Below, in pieces: positions 7,636 through 16,415 of a stretch of DNA of 52,029 bases. The stretch is taken from contig JAGBGU010000060.1 of NCBI GenBank assembly GCA_017935785.1, positions 1-52,029 of the forward strand, read 5' to 3'. The translations under genes were made by a program, and so were the position numbers. The notes beneath the pieces were generated by a model. That model ran no database searches, was not told where the DNA came from, and was given only the letters and a program-made list of their open reading frames with translations. Positions within the stretch are counted from its first letter, which is position 1, and each line of letters begins with the position of its first letter. The DNA is from Bacteroidaceae bacterium (GTDB lineage Bacteria > Bacteroidota > Bacteroidia > Bacteroidales > Bacteroidaceae).

Positions 7636-9764
7636 CGCACGAAGAAATCATCGCCCGACAAACCGGTCTGAAACTGGTCTATGTGCAAAACACACTGGCT
7701 CTTCTGATGGAGGGAGCCACCATCCCCTTCATCAGCCGCTACCGCAAGGAGGCTACCGGAGGTATGACCGATGTGGAAGTGGCAGAGGTAAACCGGCTCA
7801 TGGAACAGTTGCAGGAACTGGACAAAAGACGGGCTTATATTCTGCAGACCATTGAAGGACAGGGAAAACTTACAGACGAACTGCGCAAACGTATAGAAGA
7901 ATGCACGGACGCCATCACGCTGGAAGACATTTATCTGCCGTTCAAGCAGAAAAGGCGCACACGGGCACAAGTGGCCAGAGAAGCCGGGCTGGAGCCTCTG
8001 GCTAATATTCTGCAAGCCCAAAAGACGGCAAATGTGGCGCAGGCGGCCCAACATTATATTAATAAGGAGAAAGGGATTGACACATACCAAAAGGCCATTC
8101 AGGGCGCACAGGATATCATAGCCGAACGCGTGAGCGAGAACGAACGCGCACGGCAATCGCTCCGGTTCACCTTTGGCAAGCATGCCATCATCAGCAGCAA
8201 ACTTGTAAAAGGGAAAGATATAGAGGGGCAGAATTTCCGTGACTATTTTGACTGGAGCGAACCTCTTTCGCGCTGTAGCAGCCACCGCATGCTGGCCATG
8301 CGTCGGGGCGAGGCCGAAGGTGTCCTTCGCATCGGAATCGGTGTGGATGATGCAGCCGCCATTGAACGTATATCACGATTCTTCGTACACGGCAACGGCG
8401 AGGCATCCCGACTGGTAAAAGAAGCGGTAGAGGACGGATACAAGCGGTTGCTGGAACCCAGCATCAGCAACGAAACCGGCACTATTGCCCGTGAGAAGGC
8501 AGACGAGGAGGCCATTGCCATCTTTGTACGCAATCTGGAGCAACTGCTCATGGCAAGTCCGCTGGGACAAAAAAGAGTAATGGCCATTGATCCCGGTTTC
8601 CGAACCGGATGCAAGGTGGTCTGTCTGGATGCCGAGGGCAGCCTGTTGCATCACGATGTCATATTCCCCCACCCGCCCAAGGCCGAACGCGTACGTTCCA
8701 TGATGACCCTGATGCAATTGGTGGAACGGTTTGGCATTGAAGCCATCAGCATTGGCAACGGCACAGCCGGGCGCGAAACGGAAGACTTTGTACGCCATCT
8801 GGACTTGCCTGACAATGTGGAGATTTATATGGTCAGCGAAGACGGTGCCAGCATTTACAGCGCAAGCGAAACGGCCCGAGAAGAATTTCCTAACGAGGAC
8901 GTTACGGTACGCGGTGCAGTCAGCATAGGCCGCAGGCTTATGGACCCCTTGGCCGAACTGGTAAAGATTGATCCCAGCAGTATAGGCGTAGGACAATATC
9001 AGAAAGATGTAAACCAGTCCGCCTTGCGCAAAAGTCTGGACCAGACGGTTATAAACTGCGTGAACCGAGTGGGCGTAAACGTCAATACCGCCAGCCGGCA
9101 TCTGCTTACCTACATAAGCGGACTGGGACCAACGCTGGCACAGAACATTGTCAAATACCGTACAGAAAACGGACCGTTCCGCTCACGACGCGAACTGATG
9201 AAGGTTCCCCGAATGGGCGAGAAGGCTTTTGAGCAAAGCGCCGGTTTCCTACGCATACAAGGCGGCGCACAGCCATTGGACAACAGCGCCGTCCACCCCG
9301 AACGCTATGCACTGGTGGAACGGATGGCTGCGGACCAAGGATGCAGCGTAAGGCAATTGATGGAAGACAAGGCACAGAGGCAGAAGATAGACATTAACAG
9401 GTATGTGACACCCACAGTGGGCCTTCCTACTCTACAGGATATCATGGCTGAACTCGACAAACCCGGCCGCGACCCCAGAGAACCGCTCAAACAATTTGCC
9501 TTCGACCCCACCGTTCATGACATCACAGACCTGCACCCGGGACAAGTTCTCCCCGGCATTGTCACCAACGTTACCAATTTTGGCGCCTTCGTGGACATAG
9601 GCGTGCACACCCAGGGGCTTGTACACGTTTCGCAACTGGCCGACCGTTATGTAAAGGATCCCACAACCGTTGTCAGCCTGCAACAGCAAGTGACAGTACA
9701 GGTTTTGGACGTGGATCTGCAGCGCAAACGCATATCCCTTTCCATGAGAATAAATAAGGATTAA
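7632..9764 (+). CDS. tex: Tex-family RNA-binding protein with S1 domain
   Basis: A 710-residue Tex/YhgF protein. Order of domains: N-terminal helical Tex domain (residues 1 to about 190, with IPFISRYRKEATGGM), YqgF/RNase-H-like domain starting near VMAIDPGFRTGCKV (about 316), helix-hairpin-helix region (about 485-541, SGLGPTLAQNIVKYR), and a C-terminal S1 domain (about 636-705, GQVLPGIVTNVTNFGAFVDIG). Tex binds nucleic acid and affects transcription and toxin expression in several bacteria; its exact action is unclear. ATG 7632 overlaps the previous stop codon. Confidence 0.93.
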   Translation: MTHEEIIARQTGLKLVYVQNTLALLMEGATIPFISRYRKEATGGMTDVEVAEVNRLMEQLQELDKRRAYILQTIEGQGKLTDELRKRIEECTDAITLEDIYLPFKQKRRTRAQVAREAGLEPLANILQAQKTANVAQAAQHYINKEKGIDTYQKAIQGAQDIIAERVSENERARQSLRFTFGKHAIISSKLVKGKDIEGQNFRDYFDWSEPLSRCSSHRMLAMRRGEAEGVLRIGIGVDDAAAIERISRFFVHGNGEASRLVKEAVEDGYKRLLEPSISNETGTIAREKADEEAIAIFVRNLEQLLMASPLGQKRVMAIDPGFRTGCKVVCLDAEGSLLHHDVIFPHPPKAERVRSMMTLMQLVERFGIEAISIGNGTAGRETEDFVRHLDLPDNVEIYMVSEDGASIYSASETAREEFPNEDVTVRGAVSIGRRLMDPLAELVKIDPSSIGVGQYQKDVNQSALRKSLDQTVINCVNRVGVNVNTASRHLLTYISGLGPTLAQNIVKYRTENGPFRSRRELMKVPRMGEKAFEQSAGFLRIQGGAQPLDNSAVHPERYALVERMAADQGCSVRQLMEDKAQRQKIDINRYVTPTVGLPTLQDIMAELDKPGRDPREPLKQFAFDPTVHDITDLHPGQVLPGIVTNVTNFGAFVDIGVHTQGLVHVSQLADRYVKDPTTVVSLQQQVTVQVLDVDLQRKRISLSMRINKD

Positions 9765-9789
9765 ACTAATGATAAAAGAAAGGACACAC

Positions 9790-10281
9790 ATGATTAAAAA
9801 GATTATTCTTGCCGTAGCGTTGGTGCTTTCCACCGCTGCGATGGCACAAACAGCACCCTCCCTGAAAGAAGGTACGGCAGCCCCTTTGTTTTCGGCACCA
9901 GACACATTGGGCAAAGTTCATAGCATGAAACAATTCAAGGGGAAGTATGTCATCCTGGACTTCTGGGCCAGCTGGTGCGGCGACTGCCGCCGGGAGTTTG
10001 CTGCCTTGAAGAAACTTTATTCCAAATATCCCGACAACAAGAAAAGAGTGTGGGTAAGCGTAAGTTTTGACCACAAGACAGACGTTTGGAAGCAAATGCT
10101 GCGGAAAGAGAAATTCCCCTGGCTGCAGATCTGCAACGGCCAGCCCTGGAAGCAGAACGATATAGCCAAGGCATACGACCTGCATTGGATCCCCACCTTC
10201 TATGTGGTAAATCCGAAAGGGAAAATCGTAGGTTCGGCCATCACGGCAGAAGAATTGCAGAAAGTGTTGGAGAAAATCTGA
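9790..10281 (+). CDS. TlpA-like thioredoxin-fold protein, secreted
   Basis: From ATG 9790 the protein is 163 residues, beginning with the signal peptide MIKKIILAVALVLSTAAMAQ, so it acts in the periplasm or as an anchored protein. The thioredoxin motif FWASWCGDCRREF contains the redox-active pair CGDC. The later IPTFYVVNPKG includes the cis-proline loop. TlpA/ResA-type proteins reduce or exchange disulfides in exported proteins. It lies 25 bp after tex and probably belongs to the same transcript. An alternative ATG at 9769 would add seven residues before the signal peptide; 9790 has AAAGGA upstream. Confidence 0.85.
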   Translation: MIKKIILAVALVLSTAAMAQTAPSLKEGTAAPLFSAPDTLGKVHSMKQFKGKYVILDFWASWCGDCRREFAALKKLYSKYPDNKKRVWVSVSFDHKTDVWKQMLRKEKFPWLQICNGQPWKQNDIAKAYDLHWIPTFYVVNPKGKIVGSAITAEELQKVLEKI

Positions 10282-10378
10282 CACAATGTCCGCATAATGG
10301 TAAATCTGTCTGATTCACAATAATTTGCATCTTATTTGTCCCTTATTAGGCAAAACCATTTTTTAAACAAAGCGAATT

Positions 10379-12886
10379 ATGAATCTACAGAAATTTACCA
10401 TTAAAGCGCAGGAAGCAGTCCAGGAGGCTGCATTGTGCGCACAACGCCAAGGCCAACAAGCCATTGAGCCTGAGCACCTGCTAAACAGCATTCTGAAGGT
10501 GGGCGAACAGGTGACTCAATTCATATTCCAAAAATTAGGAGTGAACCCCAAAGCTGTGGCCCACACCTTGGAGGCACAGATAGGGAGCCTGCCCCGCGTA
10601 CAGGGGGGAGAACCCTATTTGAGCCGCACGACACACGAAGTATTGCTCAAGGCCGAAGACTTTGCTCACAAGGCCGGCGATGAATTCATCACATTAGAAC
10701 ACATTCTTCTTGCCCTGCTCAAGGTGAACAGCACCGCAAGCAAGATTCTCAAAGACGCAGGAGTTACCGAAAAAGAGCTGCAGGCGGCCATCAAGGAATT
10801 GAGAGGCGGTCAGAAGGTAACATCACAAAGCAGCGAGGATACTTATCAGAGCCTGAACAAGTATGCCCGCAATCTGGTGGACGAGGCACGGATGGGCAAG
10901 CTGGATCCCGTAATCGGCAGAGACGAAGAAATCAGACGCGTACTGCAGATACTGAGCCGCCGCACCAAGAACAACCCCATCCTCATTGGCGAACCGGGAA
11001 CCGGAAAGACCGCCATTGTAGAAGGGCTGGCACACCGCATTCTGCGCGGCGACGTTCCTGACAATCTGCGTGACAAGCAACTCTTCAGTCTGGATATGGG
11101 CGCCCTCATAGCCGGCGCCAAGTACAAGGGCGAGTTTGAGGAAAGGCTGAAAAGCGTGGTGAACGAAGTTACCAAGAGCGAGGGACGGATAATCCTTTTC
11201 ATTGACGAGATCCACACTCTTGTCGGTGCCGGAAAGAGCGAAGGCGCCATGGATGCCGCCAATATCCTTAAACCGGCGCTGGCCCGTGGAGAACTGAGAA
11301 GCATCGGTGCCACTACACTGGACGAATACCAAAAGTACTTTGAGAAGGACAAGGCCCTGGAGCGCCGTTTCCAGACAGTTATGGTGGACGAGCCAGACGT
11401 ACTGAGCAGCATCAGTATCCTGCGCGGTCTGAAGGAGCGTTATGAGAACCACCATCGGGTACGTATCCAGGACGATGCCATCATCGCGGCCGTAGAGTTG
11501 AGCAACCGCTACATCACCGAACGTTTCCTGCCGGACAAGGCCATTGACCTGATGGACGAGGCGGCCGCCAAACTGCGTATGGAGCGCGATTCCGTGCCTG
11601 AAGAACTGGACGAAATAAGCCGCCGCCTGAAACAACTGGAAATTGAGCGCGAGGCCATCAAGCGCGAAGACAATACGGAAAAGCTGGAACAGCTGAACCG
11701 TGACATTGCCGACCTGCAGGAGCAGGAAAAGGACTTCAAGGCAAAATGGCAGGGAGAAAAGGAGCTGCTTAACCGCATACAACAGGACAAGCAACAAATT
11801 GAGAACCTGAAATTCGAGGCCGAAAGAGCCGAGCGGGAAGGCAACTACGGACGTGTGGCGGAAATACGCTACGGACAACTGCAACAGCTGGAGCAGGACA
11901 TCAAGGAAGTACAGGAGAAACTACGCCAGGCGCAAGGCACGGAGGCCATGGTCAAGGAGGAAGTTACCTCAGACGACATTGCTGATGTGGTAAGCCGCTG
12001 GACCGGCATACCGGTGAGCAAGATGCTGCAGAGCGAACGCGAAAAACTGCTGCATCTTGAGGAAGAGCTCCACCAGCGTGTGATAGGCCAGGACGAGGCC
12101 ATTGCCGCCGTAAGCAATGCCGTGCGCAGGAGCCGTGCCGGACTGCAGGACCCCAAACGCCCCATCGGAAGTTTCATCTTCCTGGGAACCACGGGCGTGG
12201 GAAAGACCGAACTGGCCAAGGCGTTGGCAGATTATCTCTTTGATGACGAAACCATGATGACGCGCATCGACATGAGCGAGTATCAGGAGAAATTCAGCGT
12301 GAGCCGCCTCATCGGAGCGCCTCCGGGATACGTCGGCTATGACGAAGGAGGACAACTGACCGAAGCCGTGCGCAGAAAGCCCTACCAAGTGGTTTTGTTT
12401 GACGAGATAGAGAAGGCCCACCCCGATGTGTTCAACACTCTGCTTCAGGTACTGGACGACGGAAGGCTCACAGACAGCAAAGGCCGCACGGTAAACTTCA
12501 AGAATACGCTTATCATCATGACAAGCAACTATTCCCGCGAAAGGCTGTATCAAAGCGTAAGGCCGGAATTTCTGAACCGAGTGGATGAAATCATCACCTT
12601 CGAACCGCTCAGCGAAGAGCAGATTAAAGAAGTGGTGAAGCTGCAGATCAACATCATCAAGAAACGGTTGGCAGAGTCGGACATCCAGCTGCAGATGGAA
12701 GACAGCGCATTGGAACTGCTGGCGCGTGAAGGATACGACCCCGACTTTGGGGCAAGACCGGTAAAGCGAGCCATACAGCGTCTGCTGCTGGATCATCTGA
12801 GCATGGCATTATTGAGTGGAGCCATAGACCGTTCAAAGCCCATCAAAGTGAAGTCCGACGGTGAAAAGCTGGAATTTGGACACTAA
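10379..12886 (+). CDS. clpB: ClpB disaggregase with an internal deletion in AAA+ domain 2
   Basis: An 835-residue Hsp100 chaperone that solubilises aggregated proteins with ATP. The N-domain (1 to about 145), first Walker A GEPGTGKT (204-211), the coiled-coil M-domain (about 400-530), second Walker A GTTGVGKT (603-610) and the C-terminal D2 small domain are all present. Between sensor-1 TSN (715-717) and the arginine-finger segment RPEFLNR (728-734) there are only 10 residues, where the E. coli protein has about 30 and typical Bacteroides proteins slightly more. The reading frame is intact, so this is an in-frame loss of about 20-27 residues. Whether the enzyme is still active cannot be told from sequence. 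Confidence 0.93.
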   Translation: MNLQKFTIKAQEAVQEAALCAQRQGQQAIEPEHLLNSILKVGEQVTQFIFQKLGVNPKAVAHTLEAQIGSLPRVQGGEPYLSRTTHEVLLKAEDFAHKAGDEFITLEHILLALLKVNSTASKILKDAGVTEKELQAAIKELRGGQKVTSQSSEDTYQSLNKYARNLVDEARMGKLDPVIGRDEEIRRVLQILSRRTKNNPILIGEPGTGKTAIVEGLAHRILRGDVPDNLRDKQLFSLDMGALIAGAKYKGEFEERLKSVVNEVTKSEGRIILFIDEIHTLVGAGKSEGAMDAANILKPALARGELRSIGATTLDEYQKYFEKDKALERRFQTVMVDEPDVLSSISILRGLKERYENHHRVRIQDDAIIAAVELSNRYITERFLPDKAIDLMDEAAAKLRMERDSVPEELDEISRRLKQLEIEREAIKREDNTEKLEQLNRDIADLQEQEKDFKAKWQGEKELLNRIQQDKQQIENLKFEAERAEREGNYGRVAEIRYGQLQQLEQDIKEVQEKLRQAQGTEAMVKEEVTSDDIADVVSRWTGIPVSKMLQSEREKLLHLEEELHQRVIGQDEAIAAVSNAVRRSRAGLQDPKRPIGSFIFLGTTGVGKTELAKALADYLFDDETMMTRIDMSEYQEKFSVSRLIGAPPGYVGYDEGGQLTEAVRRKPYQVVLFDEIEKAHPDVFNTLLQVLDDGRLTDSKGRTVNFKNTLIIMTSNYSRERLYQSVRPEFLNRVDEIITFEPLSEEQIKEVVKLQINIIKKRLAESDIQLQMEDSALELLAREGYDPDFGARPVKRAIQRLLLDHLSMALLSGAIDRSKPIKVKSDGEKLEFGH

Positions 12887-12910
12887 AATGAAAGAGATTC
12901 TGAGAAAAAG

Positions 12911-12934
12911 GCGTACCTTTGCGTACGCTTTTTT
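12911..12934 (+). terminator. clpB terminator overlapping the MATE-gene -7 box
   Basis: GCGTAC (12911-12916) and GTACGC (12923-12928) form a stem with a 6-nt loop followed by TTTTTT (12929-12934), a classic intrinsic terminator 24 bp after clpB. The same bases contain TACCTTTG (12914-12921), an exact -7 promoter box for the next gene. No clear -33 TTTG is present at the normal distance. Confidence 0.7.
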
Positions 12935-12951
12935 ATTACCCTATATTCAAT

Positions 12952-14301
12952 ATGAATACTCTCAACCAATATACCAGACATTACCCTGCACTGCTGCGCA
13001 CCGGCGTACCCATCATGGTGGGTCAGCTGGGAACCATCGTAATGGGATTTGCCGACACGCTGATGGTGGGTTGGTACGGCACGGACGAATTGGCAGCAGC
13101 CGGATTCGCGAACAACATTATTGGTCTTGTCATCATCACGGCCATGGGATTCTCCTACGGCCTCACCCCCATAGTAGGCAAACTCTATGGCGAGGGAAAT
13201 AAGGGCCTGATTGCGCAGAAACTGAAAAACAGCCTGTTGGCAAACAATCTGCTGAGCCTGGGGCTGATCGGCCTGCTCACGCTACTCTATTTCAATCTCC
13301 ACCACATCGGCCTGCCTTCGGACCTGATGCCTCTGGTGCGTCCTTACTATGCCGTGCTCACACTGAGCATCCTCCCCCAAATGGCATTCAACGCATTCAA
13401 GCAATTCAGCGACGGCATACAGGACACCCGCATGCCCATGTGGATTATGCTCTCGGCAAATGCGCTGAACATACTGCTCAACTGGCTTCTCATCTTCGGC
13501 CACTGCGGTTTCCCCGAATGGGGACTTTTCGGAGCCGGCATAGCCACACTGGCAAGCCGTATCATGCAATGGGCGGCCATGAGCCTGATATTCCACTTTA
13601 CGCCCAGATATGACATCCACCGCAAAAACTTTGGCACCGAAAAAATCAAGAAAGCCGATCTTATGGAGATGAAACGCATGGGATGGCCCATTGCGCTACA
13701 AATGGGCATGGAGAGCGCATCGTTTGGTCTGAGCGCCATCTATGTGGGATGGTTAGGCACCGTTGCGCTGGCAGCCAACCAGATCATGATTACCACCGGA
13801 CAACTCTGCTTCATGCTGTACTATGGCATGGCTGCGGCAGTGGCAGTACTGGTAAGCTACTATCGCGGAGCGGGACAGCACAGCGAAACACGCCGGGTCG
13901 CCCAGGCCGGATTGCACCTTACCTGGGGCATAGGCCTCATCGTGTGCGTGCCCATATTCCTTCTCCGCCACCAACTCGGATTCTGGTTTACAGACTCGGC
14001 GGATGTGGCGCAACTTGTAAGCATACTCATCTGGCCGCTCCTGGTCTATCAGTTTGGCGACGGGCTGCAATGCATCTACGCCAACGCACTCCGGGGCATC
14101 GGAGACGTGCGGCCCATGGTATGGATTGCCTTCATTGCCTATTTTGTCATCTCACTGCCTTTGGGCTATATCTTCGGCTTTGTATGCAATTGGGGAATGA
14201 CGGGCATATGGATGGCGTTCCCCTTCGGACTCACTTCCGCCGGACTGATGTATTATGCAAGATTCCTGCACACCTATAAAAAGAGAGAAAGATGGAATTA
14301 A
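12952..14301 (+). CDS. MATE-family multidrug/toxin efflux transporter
   Basis: A 449-residue membrane protein from ATG 12952 with about 12 transmembrane segments. Features of the MATE family: GVPIMVGQLGTIVMGFADTL near the N-terminus, the repeat-like second half starting at GWPIALQMGMESASFGLSAI, and NALNILLNWLLIFG. These export organic cations or other toxic compounds in exchange for Na+ or H+. An in-frame codon at 12919 would lie in the terminator loop and -7 box, so 12952 is chosen. The gene overlaps the next by 10 bp. Confidence 0.9.
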   Translation: MNTLNQYTRHYPALLRTGVPIMVGQLGTIVMGFADTLMVGWYGTDELAAAGFANNIIGLVIITAMGFSYGLTPIVGKLYGEGNKGLIAQKLKNSLLANNLLSLGLIGLLTLLYFNLHHIGLPSDLMPLVRPYYAVLTLSILPQMAFNAFKQFSDGIQDTRMPMWIMLSANALNILLNWLLIFGHCGFPEWGLFGAGIATLASRIMQWAAMSLIFHFTPRYDIHRKNFGTEKIKKADLMEMKRMGWPIALQMGMESASFGLSAIYVGWLGTVALAANQIMITTGQLCFMLYYGMAAAVAVLVSYYRGAGQHSETRRVAQAGLHLTWGIGLIVCVPIFLLRHQLGFWFTDSADVAQLVSILIWPLLVYQFGDGLQCIYANALRGIGDVRPMVWIAFIAYFVISLPLGYIFGFVCNWGMTGIWMAFPFGLTSAGLMYYARFLHTYKKRERWN

Positions 14302-14960
14302 AGATTATCGCCCGCATACATACCGACTTCAAGACCAAATTCGGAGTGCCCCGACAAAGCGGACTGGTAAACGAGCTGAAGGCACAGATTGTCTTTGAGC
14401 CCGAGTATCGCAATGCTGAAGCCCTGCGCGGACTGGAAGGTTTCTCGCACATCTGGCTCCTGTGGGATTTCAGCCAGGCACATCAGGAAGGCTGGAGCCC
14501 CACAGTACGCCCTCCACGCCTTGGCGGCAACAAGCGCATGGGCGTATGGGCCACACGCAGCCCCTTCCGCCCCAACCATATCGGACTTTCTTCCGTACAA
14601 CTGACTGCCATACATACAGACACGCCACAAGGCCCCGTTCTGGAAGTGCGGGGAGCCGACCTGATGGACGGCACGCCCATCTATGACATCAAACCCTATC
14701 TGCCCTTTACCGACTGCCACCCCAATGCTACCGGCGGTTTTGCACAGGAACAGAACCAGGCAATCGCTCCCCTGCAGGTCATCATACCAGAAGAATTAAA
14801 AAGCCAATTGGGCGAAGAACGTACAAAAGCACTTGAAGGCGTACTGGCAGCAGACCCGCGCCCACATTATCAGAATGACCCCTCCCGCACCTATGCCATG
14901 GAATTTGCCGGAAAGGAAATAAAGTTCAGCGTTAATGGGAATACGGTCTTGGTGGAATGA
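14292..14960 (+). CDS. trmO: tRNA (t6A37)-N6-methyltransferase TrmO
   Basis: A 222-residue TrmO/YaeB/VirR-family protein. The recognisable core is FGVPRQSGLV, EPEYRNAEALRGLEGFSHIWLLWDF, and RMGVWATRSPFRPNHIGLS (about residues 80-98), with DGTPIYDIKPYLP (about 128-140). TrmO uses S-adenosylmethionine to methylate the N6 of t6A at position 37 of some threonine tRNAs. A C-terminal extension (PRPHYQNDPSRTYAMEFAG) is also typical. It overlaps the MATE gene by 10 bp, suggesting a shared message although the functions are unrelated. A second t6A-modifying enzyme, MtaB, is encoded at 48606-49952. Confidence 0.9.
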   Translation: MELKIIARIHTDFKTKFGVPRQSGLVNELKAQIVFEPEYRNAEALRGLEGFSHIWLLWDFSQAHQEGWSPTVRPPRLGGNKRMGVWATRSPFRPNHIGLSSVQLTAIHTDTPQGPVLEVRGADLMDGTPIYDIKPYLPFTDCHPNATGGFAQEQNQAIAPLQVIIPEELKSQLGEERTKALEGVLAADPRPHYQNDPSRTYAMEFAGKEIKFSVNGNTVLVE

Positions 14961-15116
14961 ATCCTGTCCGTTTTATTTGATATTTATCAAACCGTGAAAC
15001 AACATTGAAATACCCACGAAATAGGATTGTGCGGTTCCCCCAAAAAACAAAGTAAAGAATCTTTACAAAATCGCATGGCACAACCCCGAAGGCCATAATC
15101 ACATAAAGGAGAAAAG

Positions 15117-15192
15117 CCCAGTTGGGTGGGAAAAAGCGCCCAACTGGGAAAAAATAAGTTTCCAGTTGGAGAAATTTTTCTTTCCAGTTAGA
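15117..15192. repeat. Phased palindrome array B1 (22-bp spacing)
   Basis: Four 10-bp palindromes or near-palindromes: CCCAGTTGGG (15117-15126), CCCAACTGGG (15139-15148), TCCAGTTGGA (15161-15170) and TCCAGTTAGA (15183-15192). Centres at 15121.5, 15143.5, 15165.5 and 15187.5 are exactly 22 bp apart. Between copies one and two the central bases switch from GT to AC, and between two and three the outer pair changes from C/G to T/A on both sides, so symmetry is kept. Located 157 bp after trmO. Confidence 0.78.
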
Positions 15193-15337
15193 AACCCTGT
15201 TTTGGGGGGTTATTGGCTTTTTTATGCAAAACCTTCCATTTTTCCCTTTCAAAGCATCCGAAAAACGGTAAAAGATAAGATAAAAAGATTTTACAAAAGA
15301 TTGCCTTTCCTATGAGAAAGTATTGCCATGGGTAAGA

Positions 15338-15423
15338 CAGTGCTTTGTCTGAGTCAAATCAAAGCACTGCAGTACCAAACTTGGTGTGTAATGACTGGTA
15401 CTGCAGTACCAGCTAATTGGTAC
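15338..15423. repeat. Cluster of inverted repeats, looser spacing
   Basis: CAGTGCTTTG / CAAAGCACTG (15338-15347, 15360-15369, centre 15353.5) is followed by ACCAA-n2-TTGGT (15374-15385, centre 15379.5), the perfect 16-bp palindrome TGGTACTGCAGTACCA (15396-15411, centre 15403.5) and an overlapping GTACCA/TGGTAC dyad (15406-15423). Spacing is 24-26 bp, less regular than in the neighbouring arrays, so this may be a related but degenerated element. Confidence 0.55.
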
Positions 15424-15655
15424 TGAGGTTTCGGCTTATTGGTTTTGTAGTGTAAGCAAACCGGCACGCAAACTTGTAACGTAATAGATATGTGGGGCAA
15501 TTGCCGATGACGTGAATATGTGCATCCCCCCCTTCGAAAGTAGGCTCCTAATTACATGCCATTTGCCAAAATTCATCATTTGTACGCTAACGCGAAAAGC
15601 CGCATTAAACGTTAACACACAACAAGATGCGTTTACAATTCGGGTGTATTGAAAT

Positions 15656-15750
15656 GTAAACAGATTTACCCTTAAGTGTAAATGGATTTACATAGTGAGG
15701 TAAATGCGTTTACATAGAAGAGTAAATCCATTTACATCGTGATGTAAAAA
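15656..15750. repeat. Phased palindrome array B2 (22-bp spacing)
   Basis: Four copies of GTAAA-n4-TTTAC lie at 15656-15669, 15678-15691, 15700-15713 and 15722-15735, with centres exactly 22 bp apart (15662.5, 15684.5, 15706.5, 15728.5). A fifth left half (GTAAA at 15744-15748) is also in phase but has lost its right half. Loop and spacer bases vary while the arms are fixed. A GTTTACA/TGTAAAC pair at 15631-15661 precedes the array. Confidence 0.82.
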
Positions 15751-15947
15751 TCAGCCGTCAGAACACCTGTTTTTCCCAGGTTTCATTGTAGACGTTTTCT
15801 TGCTTCATTAACAGAAAAGATTTACACCTTTTCATTAGTCCTACTGCCAATGTTTACGGTTTCTTCGATTACATACTACAAGTGTAGACAAAAAACAGAC
15901 GTCCCAAGTCCCTTTTTGTTATAATTGAATATCTTTCCGCTAAAAAC

Positions 15948-15979
15948 ATTGTCCGAATGCCAAAACTTTTATAAATTTG
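15948..15979 (+). promoter_or_regulatory. Promoter of a candidate leader or small RNA
   Basis: TAAATTTG at 15972-15979 is an exact -7 box; ATTG at 15948-15951 is a one-mismatch -33 box 20 bp upstream. Transcription would start around 15983. No protein gene begins within the next 400 bp. Confidence 0.5.
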
Positions 15980-15982
15980 CAT

Positions 15983-16336
15983 TGCCCTCATGCCGAATCG
16001 GGCCGGCTTGCCGGTAATTTCGGGTGGGGACAGACATAGATAAAGGCGTTTACTACGCTTTGGTTTTGACAATCTGAAATCCTGAGAAAATTTCAAATAT
16101 CCTGTCAAAAAACAAAGCAGCGGTGAATGCCCCGTGGGTATGTTATATACAGCCCCTTTCATTACCGCACAGCCATTGGTGTACCCTCTACACCCTTGGC
16201 AGCGGTAAGCATAAGGTGGTAGTTATATACATGTATCGGCGTGGGGTTCAGCGTTGCTCGTTTCAGACAGGATGGGCAATTCTCAGGAGCCTCAGATTGT
16301 GAAGCGAGCGACAGTGCAGGGCTTCACGTCTTTTTT
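15983..16336 (+). ncRNA. Candidate structured RNA upstream of the PLD-helicase gene
   Basis: This ~350-nt segment follows a -7 box and ends in a terminator-like hairpin. It holds several nested stems: AAAGGCG/CGCTTT (about 16042-16061); TTTTGACA (16064-16071) with TGTCAAAA (16103-16110), enclosing GAAAT (16076-16080) and ATTTC (16090-16094); and a three-tier stem TTACCGC/GCGGTAA (16162-16208) enclosing GCCA/TGGC and GGTGTA/TACACC around a 5-nt loop. On the opposite strand a 97-codon frame is open (16162-15869). My impression is that very similar sequence recurs in other Bacteroidales genomes, which I cannot verify here. It could be an independent RNA, an attenuating leader or a mobile-element end. 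Confidence 0.4.
16299..16336 (+). terminator. Terminator-like hairpin before the PLD-helicase gene
   Basis: GTGAAGC (16299-16305) pairs with GCTTCAC (16321-16327) around a 15-nt loop; GTC and TTTTTT (16331-16336) follow. It is 79 bp upstream of the helicase start codon, so it either ends the candidate RNA or acts as an attenuator for the operon. Confidence 0.5.
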
Positions 16337-16415
16337 GTGTCTTGACTGATACCATATTATAATATATACACCATGGTCGCTGTAGCCCTTGACCATAAAA
16401 ATATGGACATGGGCT

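Noticed and set aside
15338..15423. Fully phased array like B1 and B2.
   Set aside because: Palindromes are strong but centre spacing is 24-26 bp and copies overlap, so it is listed only as a looser repeat cluster.
15869..16162. A 97-codon minus-strand frame (MKGAVYNIPTGHSPLLC...) in the gap before the helicase gene.
   Set aside because: Not called as a gene: the same DNA folds into nested stems on the plus strand behind a promoter match, so RNA is the likelier reading. Kept as an open alternative under the ncRNA entry.
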